Shown in pieces: positions 13,082 to 25,600 of a stretch of DNA of 64,000 nt (position 1 is its first letter; the number at the start of each line of letters is the position of its first letter). Under the pieces are notes generated by a model, which was not told the DNA's origin, did no database searches, and saw only the letters and a list, made by a program, of their open reading frames with translations. The translations under genes were made by a program, and so were the position numbers. This DNA is from Delphinapterus leucas (taxonomy: Eukaryota; Chordata; Mammalia; Artiodactyla; Monodontidae), in the NCBI RefSeq assembly GCF_002288925.2, contig NW_022098002.1, forward strand, positions 2,804,295 to 2,868,294. Reading direction: 5' to 3'.

Positions 13082-13924
13082 TCTCCGGTGGACCCCGAAT
13101 GAAGCGTGGGATGCAGAGAATGCTCTAACAACCCCTTTCAAAGTGAAAAATCCATCCGAAGCGAATTGACCGTGGCCCGTTGATTCTAATGTAAGTCAGC
13201 CGGGAAAGTTTACAAAAATTGAATTACATGCAAAATTTCAGGCACAGATTCCTCACTGAGAGTCAGGCTTTCCTCCGAATTCCGCAGCTTGCTGTCCAGG
13301 TGGAGGCTTCCGCTGCCTGAGGGTCAAGCCGGTTCTGTGCCAAAGTGTAAGAGCTCTTTGACTCACTATTTCTGAAGAAGTGCCAGGGAACAATACATTT
13401 CAAATTCTTTAAAATGGCCAACTTCTGTCTACAAAAGAGCCTGCTTCTGTCGTTCCCCAGGCCCCATGTCCGTTTCTGCTCCCGCCATGGAGCCCCACCC
13501 TTTTCTATCTTTTCTGTGTCGATTTGTGGGCAACATCACTGATGTGGAAACAGTGCTGTTAATAAGCCCCGAGGCCTGGCCAGCCTTGTGCATAACCCGC
13601 TGTCCCCAGGGCGGAACCTGCAGGCCTGGCTGCCTGGCGCTCTTCCAGGGTCTCCTAGTGGCTCCCTGCTGTCACGTTCTTGGTTCATCACCGCCACTCG
13701 CAGGCTAGGCTCTCTCTTGGTGAGAACGTGAGCTTCCTGCCCTTGCTTCTGTGCCCCGCAGTCGCCCCCAGAACCCTTCCCGCCACCCTGCGTGCTGCTG
13801 TTTCACCAGATGCCCTGTGTCACCTGCAGCTGTCACTGTAACAATAACACCGGTAACGAAGCTTGACATTTCTGCAGGGTCTACAACCCGCCAAGGGCCT
13901 CCCATCCATCACGTCACTTAGCCA

Positions 13925-14240
13925 CACCTCTGACCCCGTTACTTCCTGTCTACAACCCTTGAGCAGCTCCTGCTGTTTTCAGGAGAAGGCCAGGCTCCTC
14001 GGCACGACGTTCAAGGCTTTCACGGTCGCGGCCTCCAGCTCTGTGGCTGGCCAGCTGCGCTGCCTCCCCGCCTCGCCCGCCACTTCCTGCCCCAGCAACA
14101 GCCAACGGCTTGTCGTTCACAGCACACACGTCACCCTTCCTCGCCCCGTTCGCATTTTGGCTTTTGCTGCCCTTTGGCCTGCACGTCCTTCTCCACTTCA
14201 TCTAGCTCTTCCTTCCCACTCCAGCCATGCATGTCCCACC
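13925..14240 (+). mobile_element. L2 (LINE-2) fragment
   Basis: The order of phrases fits L2: 'tgagcagctcctgctg', 'ggccaggctcctcggca', 'ttcaaggctttcacggtc', then 'tttggcctgcacgtccttct'. The match is diverged and the boundaries are approximate. Confidence 0.5.
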
Positions 14241-14315
14241 CGAGCTGTGCCAGCCCCCCTGTCAGAGCTCAGAATAGCCCGCGCATTGCCTCCGACAGCA
14301 GGTACCGCTGTGTGT

Positions 14316-15145
14316 GTGGTTTCTCTATTGGGGTAAAACACACGTGACGTAAAATCTGCCATTTTCACCATTTTAAGTGTGCAGTCCAGTGGTATTAAGT
14401 AGTTTACATTGTTGTACAACCAGCACCACCAACCTTCGCGAGAACGTTTCCATCTTCTCAAACTGAAACTCTACCCATCTGCATTATTAGTCTTCTACGG
14501 TAAGAAAATACCACAGACCTGGCGGCTTAAACAACAGACATCTACGTTCTCGCTGTTCTGGAGGCTGGAAGTCCAGGATCAAAGCACTGTCAGGGTTGGT
14601 GTCTGGTGAGGACTCTTTTCTGGCTTGCAGACGGCTGCTTTCTCACTGTGTCCTCACGTGGCCTGTTCTGTGTTCATGTGTTGGGGGAGGGACAAGCTCT
14701 GGTGTCTCTTCCTCTTCTTAAAAGGATGCCAGTCCTATGTGATTAGGGCCTCACCCTCATGACCTCATTTCACTTTAGTCACCTCCTTAAAGGCCTCATC
14801 TCCAATTACAGTCCCGCTGGGGGCTGGGGCTTCCACATAAGAATTTGGAGGGGACACAACTCAGTCCATACCACTGTTAGAAACTAACTTCCCTCTCCCC
14901 CTCCTCCTAGCCCCCGGCAACCCCCATTCTACCTTCTGTCTCTATGAATTTGACTGCTTTAGGGACCTCATTAAGTGGAGCCAGGCAGTATCTCTCCTTT
15001 TGTGACCAGCTTATTTCAACAAGCATGAGGTCCTCAAAGTCCATCCACGTTGTAGCCTGTGTCAGAATTTCCTTCCGTTTTAAGGCTGAATCATATCCCC
15101 TTGCATGGATGGACCACATTTTGTGTCTCATTCACCCATCAGTGA
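14316..15145 (-). mobile_element. L1 3' fragment, split by an MLT1 LTR
   Basis: 14316-14485 carries the reversed L1 phrases 'ccattttcaccattttaagt' and 'attgttgtacaaccagcacc'. 14873-15145 resumes with 'cccggcaacccccattctac', 'tctatgaatttgactgcttt' and 'gtccatccacgttgtagcct'. The two halves continue each other in an L1, so the LTR at 14486-14872 was inserted later. Confidence 0.82.
14486..14872 (-). mobile_element. MLT1-type MaLR LTR nested in L1
   Basis: The plus strand reads 'ttctggaggctggaagtcca', 'ctttctcactgtgtcctcac', 'cctcaccctcatgacctcat' and 'tttggaggggacacaactca', which is an MLT1 LTR in reverse orientation. Its length is near full for the family. Confidence 0.88.
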
Positions 15146-16490
15146 AACCAGTGTGTTTTACAGGTGTCTGTGCTTGCCTCTCCCTGAGTTTGGACACCTT
15201 GTCTGATACGTCTCTGCGTCCACGTGCCAAACACAGGTGTTGTCTCCATAAATGTTGAATGAATGGATGGATGGATGGATGAGTCAATCAATTAACATAC
15301 TGATCTTCACCGTGGCCCTCAAAGTTACTGCTTTCATTTTATGGATGAATAGCCCAGACACGCAAAGGCCAGTTCTACCTACAAGTAATGTGGATCCCCA
15401 GTCTGACTCACTAAATAACTATCTCTCTGTTTGCAATTCGGTAGCTATGGAAATACCTGGTTTATCTCTCAACATCTTTTGTGTTCATACAAAGATTTCA
15501 GCTTTCCCGTGATATATACAATGGCTGGTCTTTACCGCACTGATATTATGACCTGTATTGGGTCTCAATCATTTCATAAGACCAAGTGAATTCTAAATGG
15601 CATCTATACGTGTCCACAAAACAGAAGAATTAGCTGAATGTGTCCCGCCAAAACATGATCTAGTCTTAACTACGAATCACTCCAATTGTCAGTCACGATG
15701 CCATGTAAACGTGGTTTATTAAAATTGGTCAGAGAATCATCAAACTTTACTCCATTCCTCATTTTCCCTTGGTGACCTAACAGTTCAGCTTGGAAGCATA
15801 AACAACACAGTGCTATGGGACTCCAACTGGGAAAGTGAGGCTCTAAGGTCGTGCATCGGCTGTGATGGGGTGTGTGGCCTGGTGACCTCATGGAGGCGCC
15901 ATTTGCTCTGTGGTTATTGTCTTGGGTCAGAGTTCCTGGAAGCAGAGCCTGAGACAAGGATTTGGTGCAGTGCTCTTGATGGGGGGAGTGCTGTCCAGGA
16001 TGCGCTATAGGGGGTGAGGGAAGCAGGCCAGGGAGGGGGGTTAGGAAGGGATGTGACTCCCATCACAGGAGGGGGGGGCGCACTCTGGAGCACAAGCCTC
16101 ACCCCCTGACGACAGTCAGTCATGGGCGTAGGCTGACCACTCCCTGCAGGTGGAGGGGTAACCTCCCCAGGGAGGGTCCCCCCACGAGCCAAGAGCAGCT
16201 ACCAGCCGAACTCGCAGCACCTGGGGGAGGGTGGGAGATGGGAGTGGGGGGCAGCGAGTGTGCTGAGCCAAGGGGATCAACATGGGGGCACCAAGCACGT
16301 CTCCAAAAGTTCTTTTCTCTCTAAGACCAAGCTTTTCTACAGAACAATGGGTTATAAAAGATTAAAGTATAAAGCAAGGATTAAGGAAGACACACAGGCA
16401 AGCATACTTAGTTACCTGACTCACTAAGTTTTCACCGTTATAATTCCTGCTTGTATCTCACTCCTATTCACAAGTCTTCATAAGAATATA
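15146..16490. other. Mostly unique sequence; tetranucleotide repeat and an unclassified repeat-like block
   Basis: A (TGGA)n run lies at 15259-15282. The block at about 15915-16280 ('gcagagcctgagacaaggat', then a G-rich segment and 'aaggggatcaacatggggg') resembles a widespread interspersed repeat that I cannot name. The rest shows no gene. Confidence 0.4.
15259..15282. repeat. (TGGA)n tetranucleotide repeat
   Basis: Short run of 'atgg' repeats, preceded by 'gaatgaatg'. Confidence 0.93.
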
Positions 16491-16611
16491 CTGGGTTGGC
16501 CAAAACGTTCGTTTGGTTAGTGAACACGCTGTTCAATAAAATTCTTGGTGAAAATGAAAAATGTGTCTTGTATTTTTACTTAAAACCGAACGAACGTTTT
16601 GGCCAATCCAA
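16491..16611. mobile_element. Mariner-derived MITE
   Basis: About 121 bp with long terminal inverted repeats: 'ctgggttggccaaaacgttc' at the left and, reading inward from the right, 'ttggattggccaaaacgttc'. The arms match for about 30 bases with few mismatches and are flanked by TA on both sides (16489-16490 and 16612-16613), the mariner target. The interior has no transposase. This family is abundant in ruminants and cetaceans. Confidence 0.9.
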
Positions 16612-18929
16612 TACCTTTGTAGCTCATCTCAGTGTGAAACCCCAGTTCACGTATAAGACCCAGGGCTTCGAGGGTCTGGAGGCCTCACCACCATTTTGAC
16701 AACTGACAATTTGAACTTCCTTCACTGGAGAAACTAGACTGGCCTGGTCTGACCCTTCCACCAGTGTGTTTGGAATCCTTGCCTCTCAACCTGGGCTCTC
16801 CTTTCTCAGCACGAAGAAGTCACTGCCAGGGTAGGGGATGGCACCCCCTCCTTAGCCCCCTGCCCCAGTGTTTCTGATAAACGCGGTAAAAGCAGGAGCT
16901 GAGCCCCATCGGACTTCCCTCCCCAGCAGTGAGATGCCTCTGGCTGTCTTCATCGGTCGGAGGAGGGGTCCCCCACAACCCACCATCATCTTGACATCTT
17001 CTTTTCTAATTTACTGGAGAAAATCATCCCTCTTGGTCTTTTGTCTCCGACCAAACCAGGAAGGTCCTGGTAAGAACCAAACTTCATCTTTGACGGTCTC
17101 CATAGCAACTGCGACTGGTGCTTTCCATTAATTTCTGTTATAAAAATCTCGGTTTGTACCAGAACATTACTTTTAAAAACACATTTAAATGGAATTTGAC
17201 AAGGATTTTACAGAGCTATAAAGCAGCTTCACCGCCGTGATTCATCAATATCTAGACATGCTTTACATTTATGATTATGGTCCTTAATTTACCCCATAAC
17301 CATTCTCATCACCCTAACGATATGATGGATGGCACCGAGGTCCGTGTGAATGTTTATATATTTAAGATGCAAAAACATTCAGAGAAAATGACACCACGCG
17401 AAGAAACTTCACGGATAAAGATCTGAAGGGTGAATTGGCGTGTCAATGCCTGAATGGTAAGTTTGTAATGGGCTCGTCTATTTCCCACTTGTGAAAAAAC
17501 TGCTGCAATATTTCTATCTACAGATACAAGCGACGGAGCCCTTTCTGTCAAGTAACAAGCCTCCATCGATTCTTCTTCTGCTGTAGGGCCACCTGCAGAT
17601 CCCACCTGGACACCATCACCTGTTACACCATAGGTTAAAGTTGTACCAAGCAGGGACAGCTCGTGGCCGAACTATTGGCAGGAGCTGCTCAGCAGAGAGA
17701 AAATTCCATGCTCTCTGACACTTTATTCCTTTGGATGCCAGGTAGTCGTCACCGAGGCCGAGTTTGCCCCTGGAAGACGCCATGAGATGAAGAATGGCCA
17801 AGGGGTTGATTTCATGTTTTGTGAGGAAGTCTGAGCTCATTTGCATCCACTGCAATTGGGGATGTCCTCCTAACCCTGGGATCCTTTCCATATACGTGTG
17901 GGACCATCAGTGAAATTCACAGGATGGACGATGAATGTAGTTTAGGGAAAAGCAGGAGGCATTGTATAAGGTCTGGAGCCTGCAGCCAAGGACACTGGCT
18001 TCCTTCCTGTTGGGACTCTATAACTGGTTTCTATCCAGTCAACATTCACACTTGCCTGATACCTGAGTCTAACCCAACAGAAGGGTAATTCTCCTGCTGG
18101 CGTTCATGAAAGCACACGGGATTCACCCAAATGCCCCGTGTGATAGCCGAGGGTAGGAGAGCCTCCCTCTGGTTGGACTGGTCTTCGGGGACACTGGGTG
18201 ACGGCCCGGAGAGGCCCCTCCCTCCATGCTTGAGAGATAAGCACATGGATGAAACCCAGCATCCTGGGCTGGGAAATCTCCATAGCAACATATCCCTGCT
18301 CTAGCCCTTCTTGGTCCAAAACTTCCAAACCAGACCATTTAGCAGAACTCTTTTATCCCAAAGAGATAGCCTTGCCTTTCTCTCTCCTCACATCCTACTA
18401 CCTAACCACACTGACCCCAAACCCACAGGCGTGCGTCCAGGCAACCACACACACGCACATACCCACGGGCCTTAAAGGAGAGCTCCTTGCAAACTTCTCT
18501 GTCCCAGGGCAGACATCTTTGTCCCAAGGGTTCTCACCTGATAAGGATGGAGAATCAGCAGGGTCGTCACTTGTGAGCACAGTAACCATTTCAAAAGCAA
18601 AACAGGAAAGTAATTTCTCCCTCAAATGGTGGCCCCGGATCTGCTGGTGACTCCATCTCTGTGTTTGCCCCCCTGCCTAGTTCCATGGGCAGTGAATCCT
18701 GGAAGCCAGCCTGTGCCCTGACAACAAAATGACCCCTGCTGAACTGGTGGGAGGTGCTGGTGGCAGGGCTGGTCTTGAACTGCATGGTGAGAACTTAAGG
18801 CCAGGGGTGTCCATGGAGTGGGAGAGTCCAGTCGGCCAAAGGGTCTAACCCGGGCCGAAGCAGGGAGCAGAGGCGGCTGGCAATGCTAGAAGTCACCACA
18901 GATAAAGAGAGGAGCATCTTGGACTTAGC
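16612..18929. other. Unique sequence, no gene called
   Basis: No repeats recognised. 17140-17340 is AT-rich, complex and non-repetitive, and could be a conserved noncoding element. Two minus-strand open frames (17891-17616 and 17605-17354) lie in different frames and match nothing I recognise. Confidence 0.45.
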
Positions 18930-19095
18930 ATGAGTCAGAGTCATCAGGGAGATTTGTTAAAACATCCACTGCTGGACCCCATTCCCAGACTTTCAGCATC
19001 AGCGGATCCGGAACGAGCCTGGAGGATCTGGGTTTCTAGCAAGTTCCCAAGTGATGCTGGGGTCCAGAGAGCGCTCTTTGGAAGCCAGTGGTCTG
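18930..19095. mobile_element. MER5-like nonautonomous hAT element
   Basis: The phrases 'tcatcagggagatttgttaa', 'gctggaccccattcccagac' and 'agttcccaagtgatgctggg' fit a MER5A-type element of the hAT-Charlie group. It is diverged and has no coding capacity. Confidence 0.6.
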
Positions 19096-20789
19096 GATCT
19101 CCCAGTGACCTGCTTTGCACTTTCTGCCTGGAGCAGTGCTGGGAGAGCTGAGGGAGGGGGTGGGAGAATGTGAACTTGGACGCTCACACCAACCACTGTT
19201 CACTAGCCACGTGGGACTCCCAGCAATCCCGTGAGACACATATGACATCCCCTCTCCCAGATGAGGATGGTGGCTTAGAGGGGCTATTTCTCAGGCTTGC
19301 ACGGCCAGTGGGAGCAGATTCTGCTCTCACTGGCCTGGGGGCCCATGTATCAGACTACCTATAGCTCCCAGGGGGTTGGAATGTGCAGCGAAAGTTGAGA
19401 GTCACTGGTCTGGGACTTTCACTTCGAACCCGCTGCCACCCAGCGGGTGGCACCCACTGGTCACCATGCCAGCATAAAGAGGAAACACCAGACAAGGTCC
19501 TGTTTCTGGGTGACTGCCCTGTGCCCTACCCCCACCACGGAAGCAGGATCCAGAGTCTGCCCCCCGCCCTTTCCTGCATCCCCAGCACATGCTCTGGTCT
19601 GTGCAAGCCTCTTGAACTGTAGTGTCCAGCTGGTCGTGAAGCCGCTGCCCCCTATGGACCACTGTCCACGGGGCAAAATGCCCTTAGCCTTTTGACACAA
19701 GTCACTGTGGAGGGAGTTATCTCCCTCTTTCCCTCCCTGAGGATGAAACCCCCAGAGGGAGGTGCCCCCAGGTCACAATACGATTGCACCTATGCACAGA
19801 CACTCTCTGACTCTCAATAAAGCCAGATTCATGAGCTCCCTTGGCTGACTCGTGAGTGATTTTTCACTGGAGACAAGAAACCATTTCCATGAACACTAGA
19901 TAGAATAATTAACAGGGGCTTTCATAAACATCTAGAAAACATTTTCATTTTGTACATCCAGTTCTTTCGGCTTCTAAGAAAATTCAGAGGGCGCCTTCAC
20001 CAAGGGTTGTTACAACTGCAAAATGTCATTGCTGTAATGAACACCTCATACTCTATACAGATCCCAGCCGTGAAAACCCATTTTTAAAGTCTCCTCAATC
20101 CAATTAAATGCCTTCCTGGTTGTCTGTCTGGTGTGTCGCAACACTTGATTCTATTATCCTAAAATGAGCCATTTATAAGCATGTGTGTCCGGGTTCCCGA
20201 CGTGCCAGGGGTCAGGCTCCTGGCTGCCGAGCCCAGGACCCAGAGGCTGTTGCGTGTCACGGGAAATGCTTGAGGGAAGTGGTGAGGTTTCCGTAGCGGG
20301 CGGGGGAGTGTGAATACAAGGCACACGTGTCCCCCGGTGGAGCATGGCCATGCGTGGTGTGGGAAGGCCCTCTGGGAAGTGACGCCTGCCCCCACCCCCG
20401 ACCCCGCTTCTCTGAGAGTCCACCTTACACCAAGGCCCCTGAACACCCAGCTGGCTGGGATTCCAACAGGAGGCTCTCACCTGTTTATTTTGGAGCTGCG
20501 CCAGCTTCCACTTCCCCCACCACTGAAGAGCCTGAGATCAGGGAACATCTGTGAAGGGTATTCACCTGACAACTAGTCTCTGGGAGCCTCCTGGGCTGGG
20601 TGGCGACCAGCCTGGCATTTGGAGAACGCTCGCCGAGAAGTGGAAACATACGTGTGGGCCCTTTGAGAAGGTACACCCCGTCCTACCCGCTGCTCGGGAG
20701 TTTTTAATGATGCAGTGGAGGGTCCAGAGAGGGGGGCATAGTGACGAGAGGTGTGACAGCTGGAAGCAAGTTGGAGGAGCGACCCGCAC
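19096..20789. other. Unique sequence with a candidate conserved noncoding block
   Basis: 19880-20165 is AT-rich but not simple or repetitive, with several homeodomain-like 'aatta' cores ('ataattaacagg', 'ccaattaaatgcc'). No gene or repeat recognised in the rest. Conservation cannot be tested from one sequence. Confidence 0.35.
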
Positions 20790-20960
20790 ATTCTGACTCA
20801 GACGATCTTTTATGTCTTTAAACACTTTCACGGGTGTTGTTCCATTTAGCTCCAGCAGCGATAAGGCCATTACACAGATGTGGAAACAGAGGCTCAGAGA
20901 CACCATGCAACTCGCACACACTGAGACTGCTGAGAAGTAAATCCAGGTTTTCTGACTCCG
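20790..20960 (-). mobile_element. MIR SINE fragment
   Basis: The plus strand shows the reversed MIR core: 'acagatgtggaaacagaggc tcagaga' (with a space after 20 bases), then 'gaagtaaatccaggttttct'. Diverged ancient SINE. Confidence 0.75.
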
Positions 20961-21009
20961 AATTCAGTTTTTAACAAAGCTGGACAAATCTTCAGAGAGC
21001 AAAGGAAAA

Positions 21010-21200
21010 ACTAGCACTCACTGAAGACATACTGTGTGTCCAGCACAGCGTTTTTCCTGTTAATGCCTCTCCCAGATCTGCCCGGTGAGTATGAACTGGC
21101 CCATTGTACTGAAGGGGAAGCACGCACAGCATTTGATAATGTGGCTGGCAGAAAGTGGTAGGAGCTGGGGTTAAAACCCGGTTCTTCCCACCTTTAAAGC
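21010..21200 (-). mobile_element. MIR SINE fragment
   Basis: Reversed MIR pattern: 'catactgtgtgtccagcaca' start, 'ttgtactgaaggggaagc' core and 'gagctggggttaaaacccgg' end. Diverged; a second MIR-like stretch may continue to about 21300. Confidence 0.65.
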
Positions 21201-24200
21201 CACTTTTCTCTCATCTCTACTACTCTAGTCCTTTTAAATTACGTATGAGAGAACAGAGACCCAAGGGGTTAAGTGACCCCCTGGCTGGCACAGCGGGTCA
21301 GAGGGAGAGCTGAGCCTGGACTCTGACCCATGACCCCGCCCGGCTCTGGGGCTGTGTTATTATCTCATTGTCGCTGCCCTGAAATCAAATTATACCATAA
21401 TGAGGGACCCAGTTAGTTCTTTACAAGAAGCTCTAACATTTAGCCGAACTGAGTGAGGAAAGAGGTCTGGGACTTCAAAATGCCCCAAAGAACGGTATCA
21501 AAGCTTGCGGCCAGGGGTGGATCCGGGGCAGTCCTATATATAGATGTAATTGTGCGCCAGTATCTCCAACTAGCTCGTCTGAGCTGCCTCGTAAACTCTT
21601 TCAAGTCCTGTTTCTCCGCGGGCACCGTACACTGTGTCAGGAAATCTGTGGATCCCGAACAGCTAACGCTATTGATTATCTCATTGTCTGAAGTAGCCGA
21701 CTGGGACTCTATTCAGACAAATAAAGGAACAATAACCCAATGGCAGCCAACTGAATTGTGGGCACACAGTCCAAGTGGTGGCCGGAGCCCCGGAGAGCCT
21801 CTGAGAAGGACAGGGACACAGAGGCTATTCCTAGATCCCCCGGCAGCCCTCACAGCAGTGACAAAAGGAGACACAGATGGAGGAGGGCGTTTTGACAGAT
21901 GGTCTCTATCCAGGGAGTAGCAGCAGAGATGCTGACGTCAAGAAAAACTGGGGGCTGTGACCCTAGTGATGACTCTATTTCCTGTTCCAGGCTACTTGGC
22001 AGGGATTCTGGTACGAGGAACACTTACTCACTGTCAAGACTTACTGGTCTCTACGCGTCACAATTATTTGAGAATCTGAAGAGATGCGAGCGTCTTACAA
22101 GCGGAAGAGGAATTTTTCAGGGACAGTGGGTGGGTCTCAGACGCTCTGAGTGAAGTTCTGCCAGCATCTCTTTGTTGTTGCAAATTTTTATAAAGACTAA
22201 TTAGTATGGGGGAGGGGGCAGTGGATCTCTGACCCTCTCGAGGGTCAAGGATTGGAAAGAAGGTCTGATCCATATTACAGTGAGGATGGCGGGGCCCAAG
22301 AGACAGCACTAAGGGCCACTGTGAACGGTCGCGCAGGTTGTACACTGAACAACTCTAGGGGGCGCCATTTACTTCCTAATATCTTTTCACATTTGTGCAG
22401 TGTATCATGTGCGAATTGTATGTGATGCCCTGGGTGTCTAGAACCTTATCAGTTCCGAAACAGAAAGATCAGAGAACTGATTCCAGGGAGAGCAGGTTGC
22501 TGATGCTGGAATCTGCCTTGATCCAGCTATCCTGGTGCCCTGGTGTATCTGGAGGAAGATGGCTTCAGGTGTGTTTGAACTTACAGAACTGGGGCACCAA
22601 GCACTGTTACAATTTAGGCCTCAGGCAGTTTTTTGGATGCAACAGCATTCTCTCCCAGTTCTCCAGAGCCAGGGTAAATTAAGAAAGGTTTACCCTGAGG
22701 CCAGCAGGAACAGATGGCTAAACAGGAAGCCCTGCCCTCGGGGACAGTAGGAGCTTGGCCCTCTAGCCCCGGCACAGCCGAGCGCACCACACTGTGGCCA
22801 GCAGTTTCCCCTAGTTCTGTGAGCTCCGGCAGCCGCAAGGCGGGAGGCAGGGCTGGAGCCTGGCAGCAGCAGAGCCCAGCGAACCCCAGCGATTCCACGG
22901 GCGTCACACCCCCAAGGACAGTCAGGGAGCCAGGAGCTGTGGCTGTTGAAGTTCCAGGGGCCCATCCGTGAGAGAATCCACAGGACGCTGGGAGCCTCGG
23001 ACACACTCGCGGAGGGGGGATCTGTGAAGACAGATATGGGCTCTGCAAAGCCGGGCTATAGGGATCCGTGGACGTGGCCTCAGTTGTATCCAGAGGCTGC
23101 CAAAGCCCAAGGCAGGCTGGCTACGCGGGGAGATTCATTTCACTGCAGAAACAGGGAGCACCCTGATGCTTCATCCTGTATTCCTAGGACTACCGAGGGG
23201 AGTGCAGAGGAGAGGCTGCACCTCCACAGAAAGAATAAAGCAGCCTGCACTTCCCAGGGGTCAGAGTAAAGCCAGTGATGGAACACGAGAACAGGGTCAT
23301 GGGCCAGCAGGAATGAAGTCATGGGGCGTCCGGTAGAGGCATGGCAGGTGATATTCGAGGTCTTACTACCCAGACTGTCTTGACCTGGGGCTGGGCTCAC
23401 GGCTGTCTAGGAAGAGGACTTGAGGGCCTTGTGGAATCTTCCCTGAGCTCCTTCCTCAATGTCTGGCTGGAGCCAAAATCAGGAAGAGAATAAAACCCAC
23501 CCATTAGGATACGTTGCCCTCGGAAATCCCCACTCAGCTGACACAATGGTTATCGCGCTGAGTGTGTTGACGTTGTCCAGGCCTCACCAGAACGTCCTGG
23601 CAGAGGTGTCTAAATTCATCAAGATGATGGACAACCTTCTATAAGAGGGAAGAAAAATGTGGCCTTTTCTGTCCAGAATGATAAGGCCGAGGAGGAAAAT
23701 CATAGAATTTTATCAGATTCATCCAAAGAAAAGACAGGGCAGTACTGTTTCCGTGCAGCAAGAAGAAAACGTATGGATTTACTCCAAGAAGTGGTGCCCT
23801 GAATGTCAGGGCGCGTGGGGATGCCCTTCCGCACGTTAGCCGTTAAGGACAGCCGTGTCTTCTCAGAGCCTTGCAGGGTGACCTGCTGTCGACAGACAGG
23901 CTTTGAACGGGTGGGTGAAAGGGGCGTGCATCTCACCCACTTCAGCGTTTTGTTTTGCTTTCATGGGATTTGGGGAGTTAAGAGCATTTGGAAGAATGCT
24001 GGGGACAAAGTAAGCTGGGAGGTTTTCTGTGGGCTCGAAACTAATCAAACTCTGAAAGTCACATGTGCGATTTAAAAAAATAGCAAACGGTACCCAGACA
24101 GCATCAACCTTATGAAATCTGTGCTTCCCCGGAGCCCCGGGCAGTGAGTCTGAACCAAGAAAGAAAAGCAAGATAGACCAAACTGTGGCTGGTCATAGTT

Positions 24201-24665
24201 GAGGGTAATACAAACCTCTGGCACCATTTGCAATGGAGAGAGTCTTACATAGTCTAGGAAATATCAGGCTCCCAGCATTATCCACGTACTGCCTAGAAGA
24301 TTTAATTGGCAATTGATCAGGCTCCGCTCTGATCCGTTCCATCTTTTCTTTTGTTGTCTCAAATAATTGGTTCCCAACCCGTGAGACAAAAATCACTAGC
24401 AGGGCATCAAACACAGCACACATCACCTGTGGATTTAGTAAATATTTATCACATATTATATGGACCGCCATTTTTCACATCGGTATTAATGGGATTAATA
24501 AAACACAAATCTAATAGAAAACGTTACGAAAAGTTATTGACCCTTTTTGTCATGTACTTCTTCAGTCAATGGGTACTAAGTAAATATAAATACTATTTTA
24601 AGTTTATGTCTTTCAAACTGTGGTCTAAAAATAGCATTTATTATTATGTTCTTTAACTATAAAAA
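21201..24665. other. Unique sequence, no gene recognised
   Basis: No repeat family clearly recognised. Open frames on both strands at 21450-21920 and 22610-23270 are short and mutually overlapping, with no recognisable domain. 'ctctagggggcgcc' at 22353-22366 resembles a CTCF core but is not strong enough to call. Confidence 0.5.
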
Positions 24666-24885
24666 ATAATGAATTCTTATCTACCATTTATTGACCAATT
24701 TTTATGTGCCTGGCTATGTGTGAACCCCTTCCCATGACGTATCTCATTTAATCCTCATGACAACAAGGTAGGTGTTAGCATAACCCCTATTTTACAGATG
24801 GAGAAACTGAGGCTTGAAGAGTTTCTGGAACTTACTTGTGGTCCCACAGGTAACAAGAGGCAGAGACCAGGCCAACCTATACTTT
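24666..24885 (-). mobile_element. MIR SINE
   Basis: Near full-length reversed MIR: 'ccatttattgaccaattttt', 'ctcatttaatcctcatgaca', 'attttacagatggagaaact', then 'ggtcccacaggtaacaagag'. Confidence 0.85.
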
Positions 24886-25600
24886 AAGTATAAGGAAACA
24901 TATCTCTCATAACCCTTCTGTTCAGACATAGGGGCGAAACATTTTAGATTTTGTCCCTCTGATCATTTTTTCCATGCTTTGTTTTTCTTCACTGAAGTGG
25001 TTTTATGCAGAGTATTTTGTTTTGTACTGTCACAGTGCCTCTTTATATATCAAATGTTTTTCTGTAATGTCGTGCATGGCTCACCGCATGGTTGAAATTT
25101 TAGAAATTTCACCAGTTCCCTATTTTTGGGTCTTTAGATGATTTCTAAAGTTCATTATTAAATAATGTTGTGTGGGAGACTGTAAAACCTGTCCACCTAA
25201 TATTTGCCTCTTATCAAGGAAAATATCAACATAAGGCGTCTACTTCTCCAATCTCAGATCTGTGTTGGCCACGAGGCTTGATTTGCCGAGAGGACATGAG
25301 TAAGTGCACACAAGCGGAGACCAGAGGTGTGCTTTCATGCCAGGGTGGCTCCCTGGCTGTTCTTGGGAACCCTAAATGGCCACCACATGGGGTGGTCTGT
25401 TGGGTCATCAAGGCTACCTAATACATGTTGCAAAGAATAATCTTGCACATACAAGTTTAAGAGTAAAAGTTCCCACATAGGGTGAGAGATGGGGTAAGGC
25501 TTAGGAATGGGATCAGGTTTAGAGATGAAGCAAGGAGAAGGGGCTCAGGGATGGGACAGAGTCACAGATGGGCAGAGAGTTTAGGATGGAGATGGGAGGC
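24886..25600. other. Unique sequence, nothing recognised
   Basis: AT-rich in the first part, then a stretch of 'gggatgg/gagatgg' imperfect purine-rich repetition at about 25480-25600. No gene or RNA recognised. Confidence 0.45.

Larger units (their letters stand above)
9969..13924. other. Unique sequence with two microsatellites
   Basis: No gene recognised. The microsatellites at 12506-12529 and 13022-13081 are listed separately. GC-rich around 10560-10860 and 11100-11160. Confidence 0.5.

Noticed and set aside
22353..22366. Possible CTCF site 'ctctagggggcgcc'
   Set aside because: It is only a partial match to the motif core, and single short matches are common by chance.
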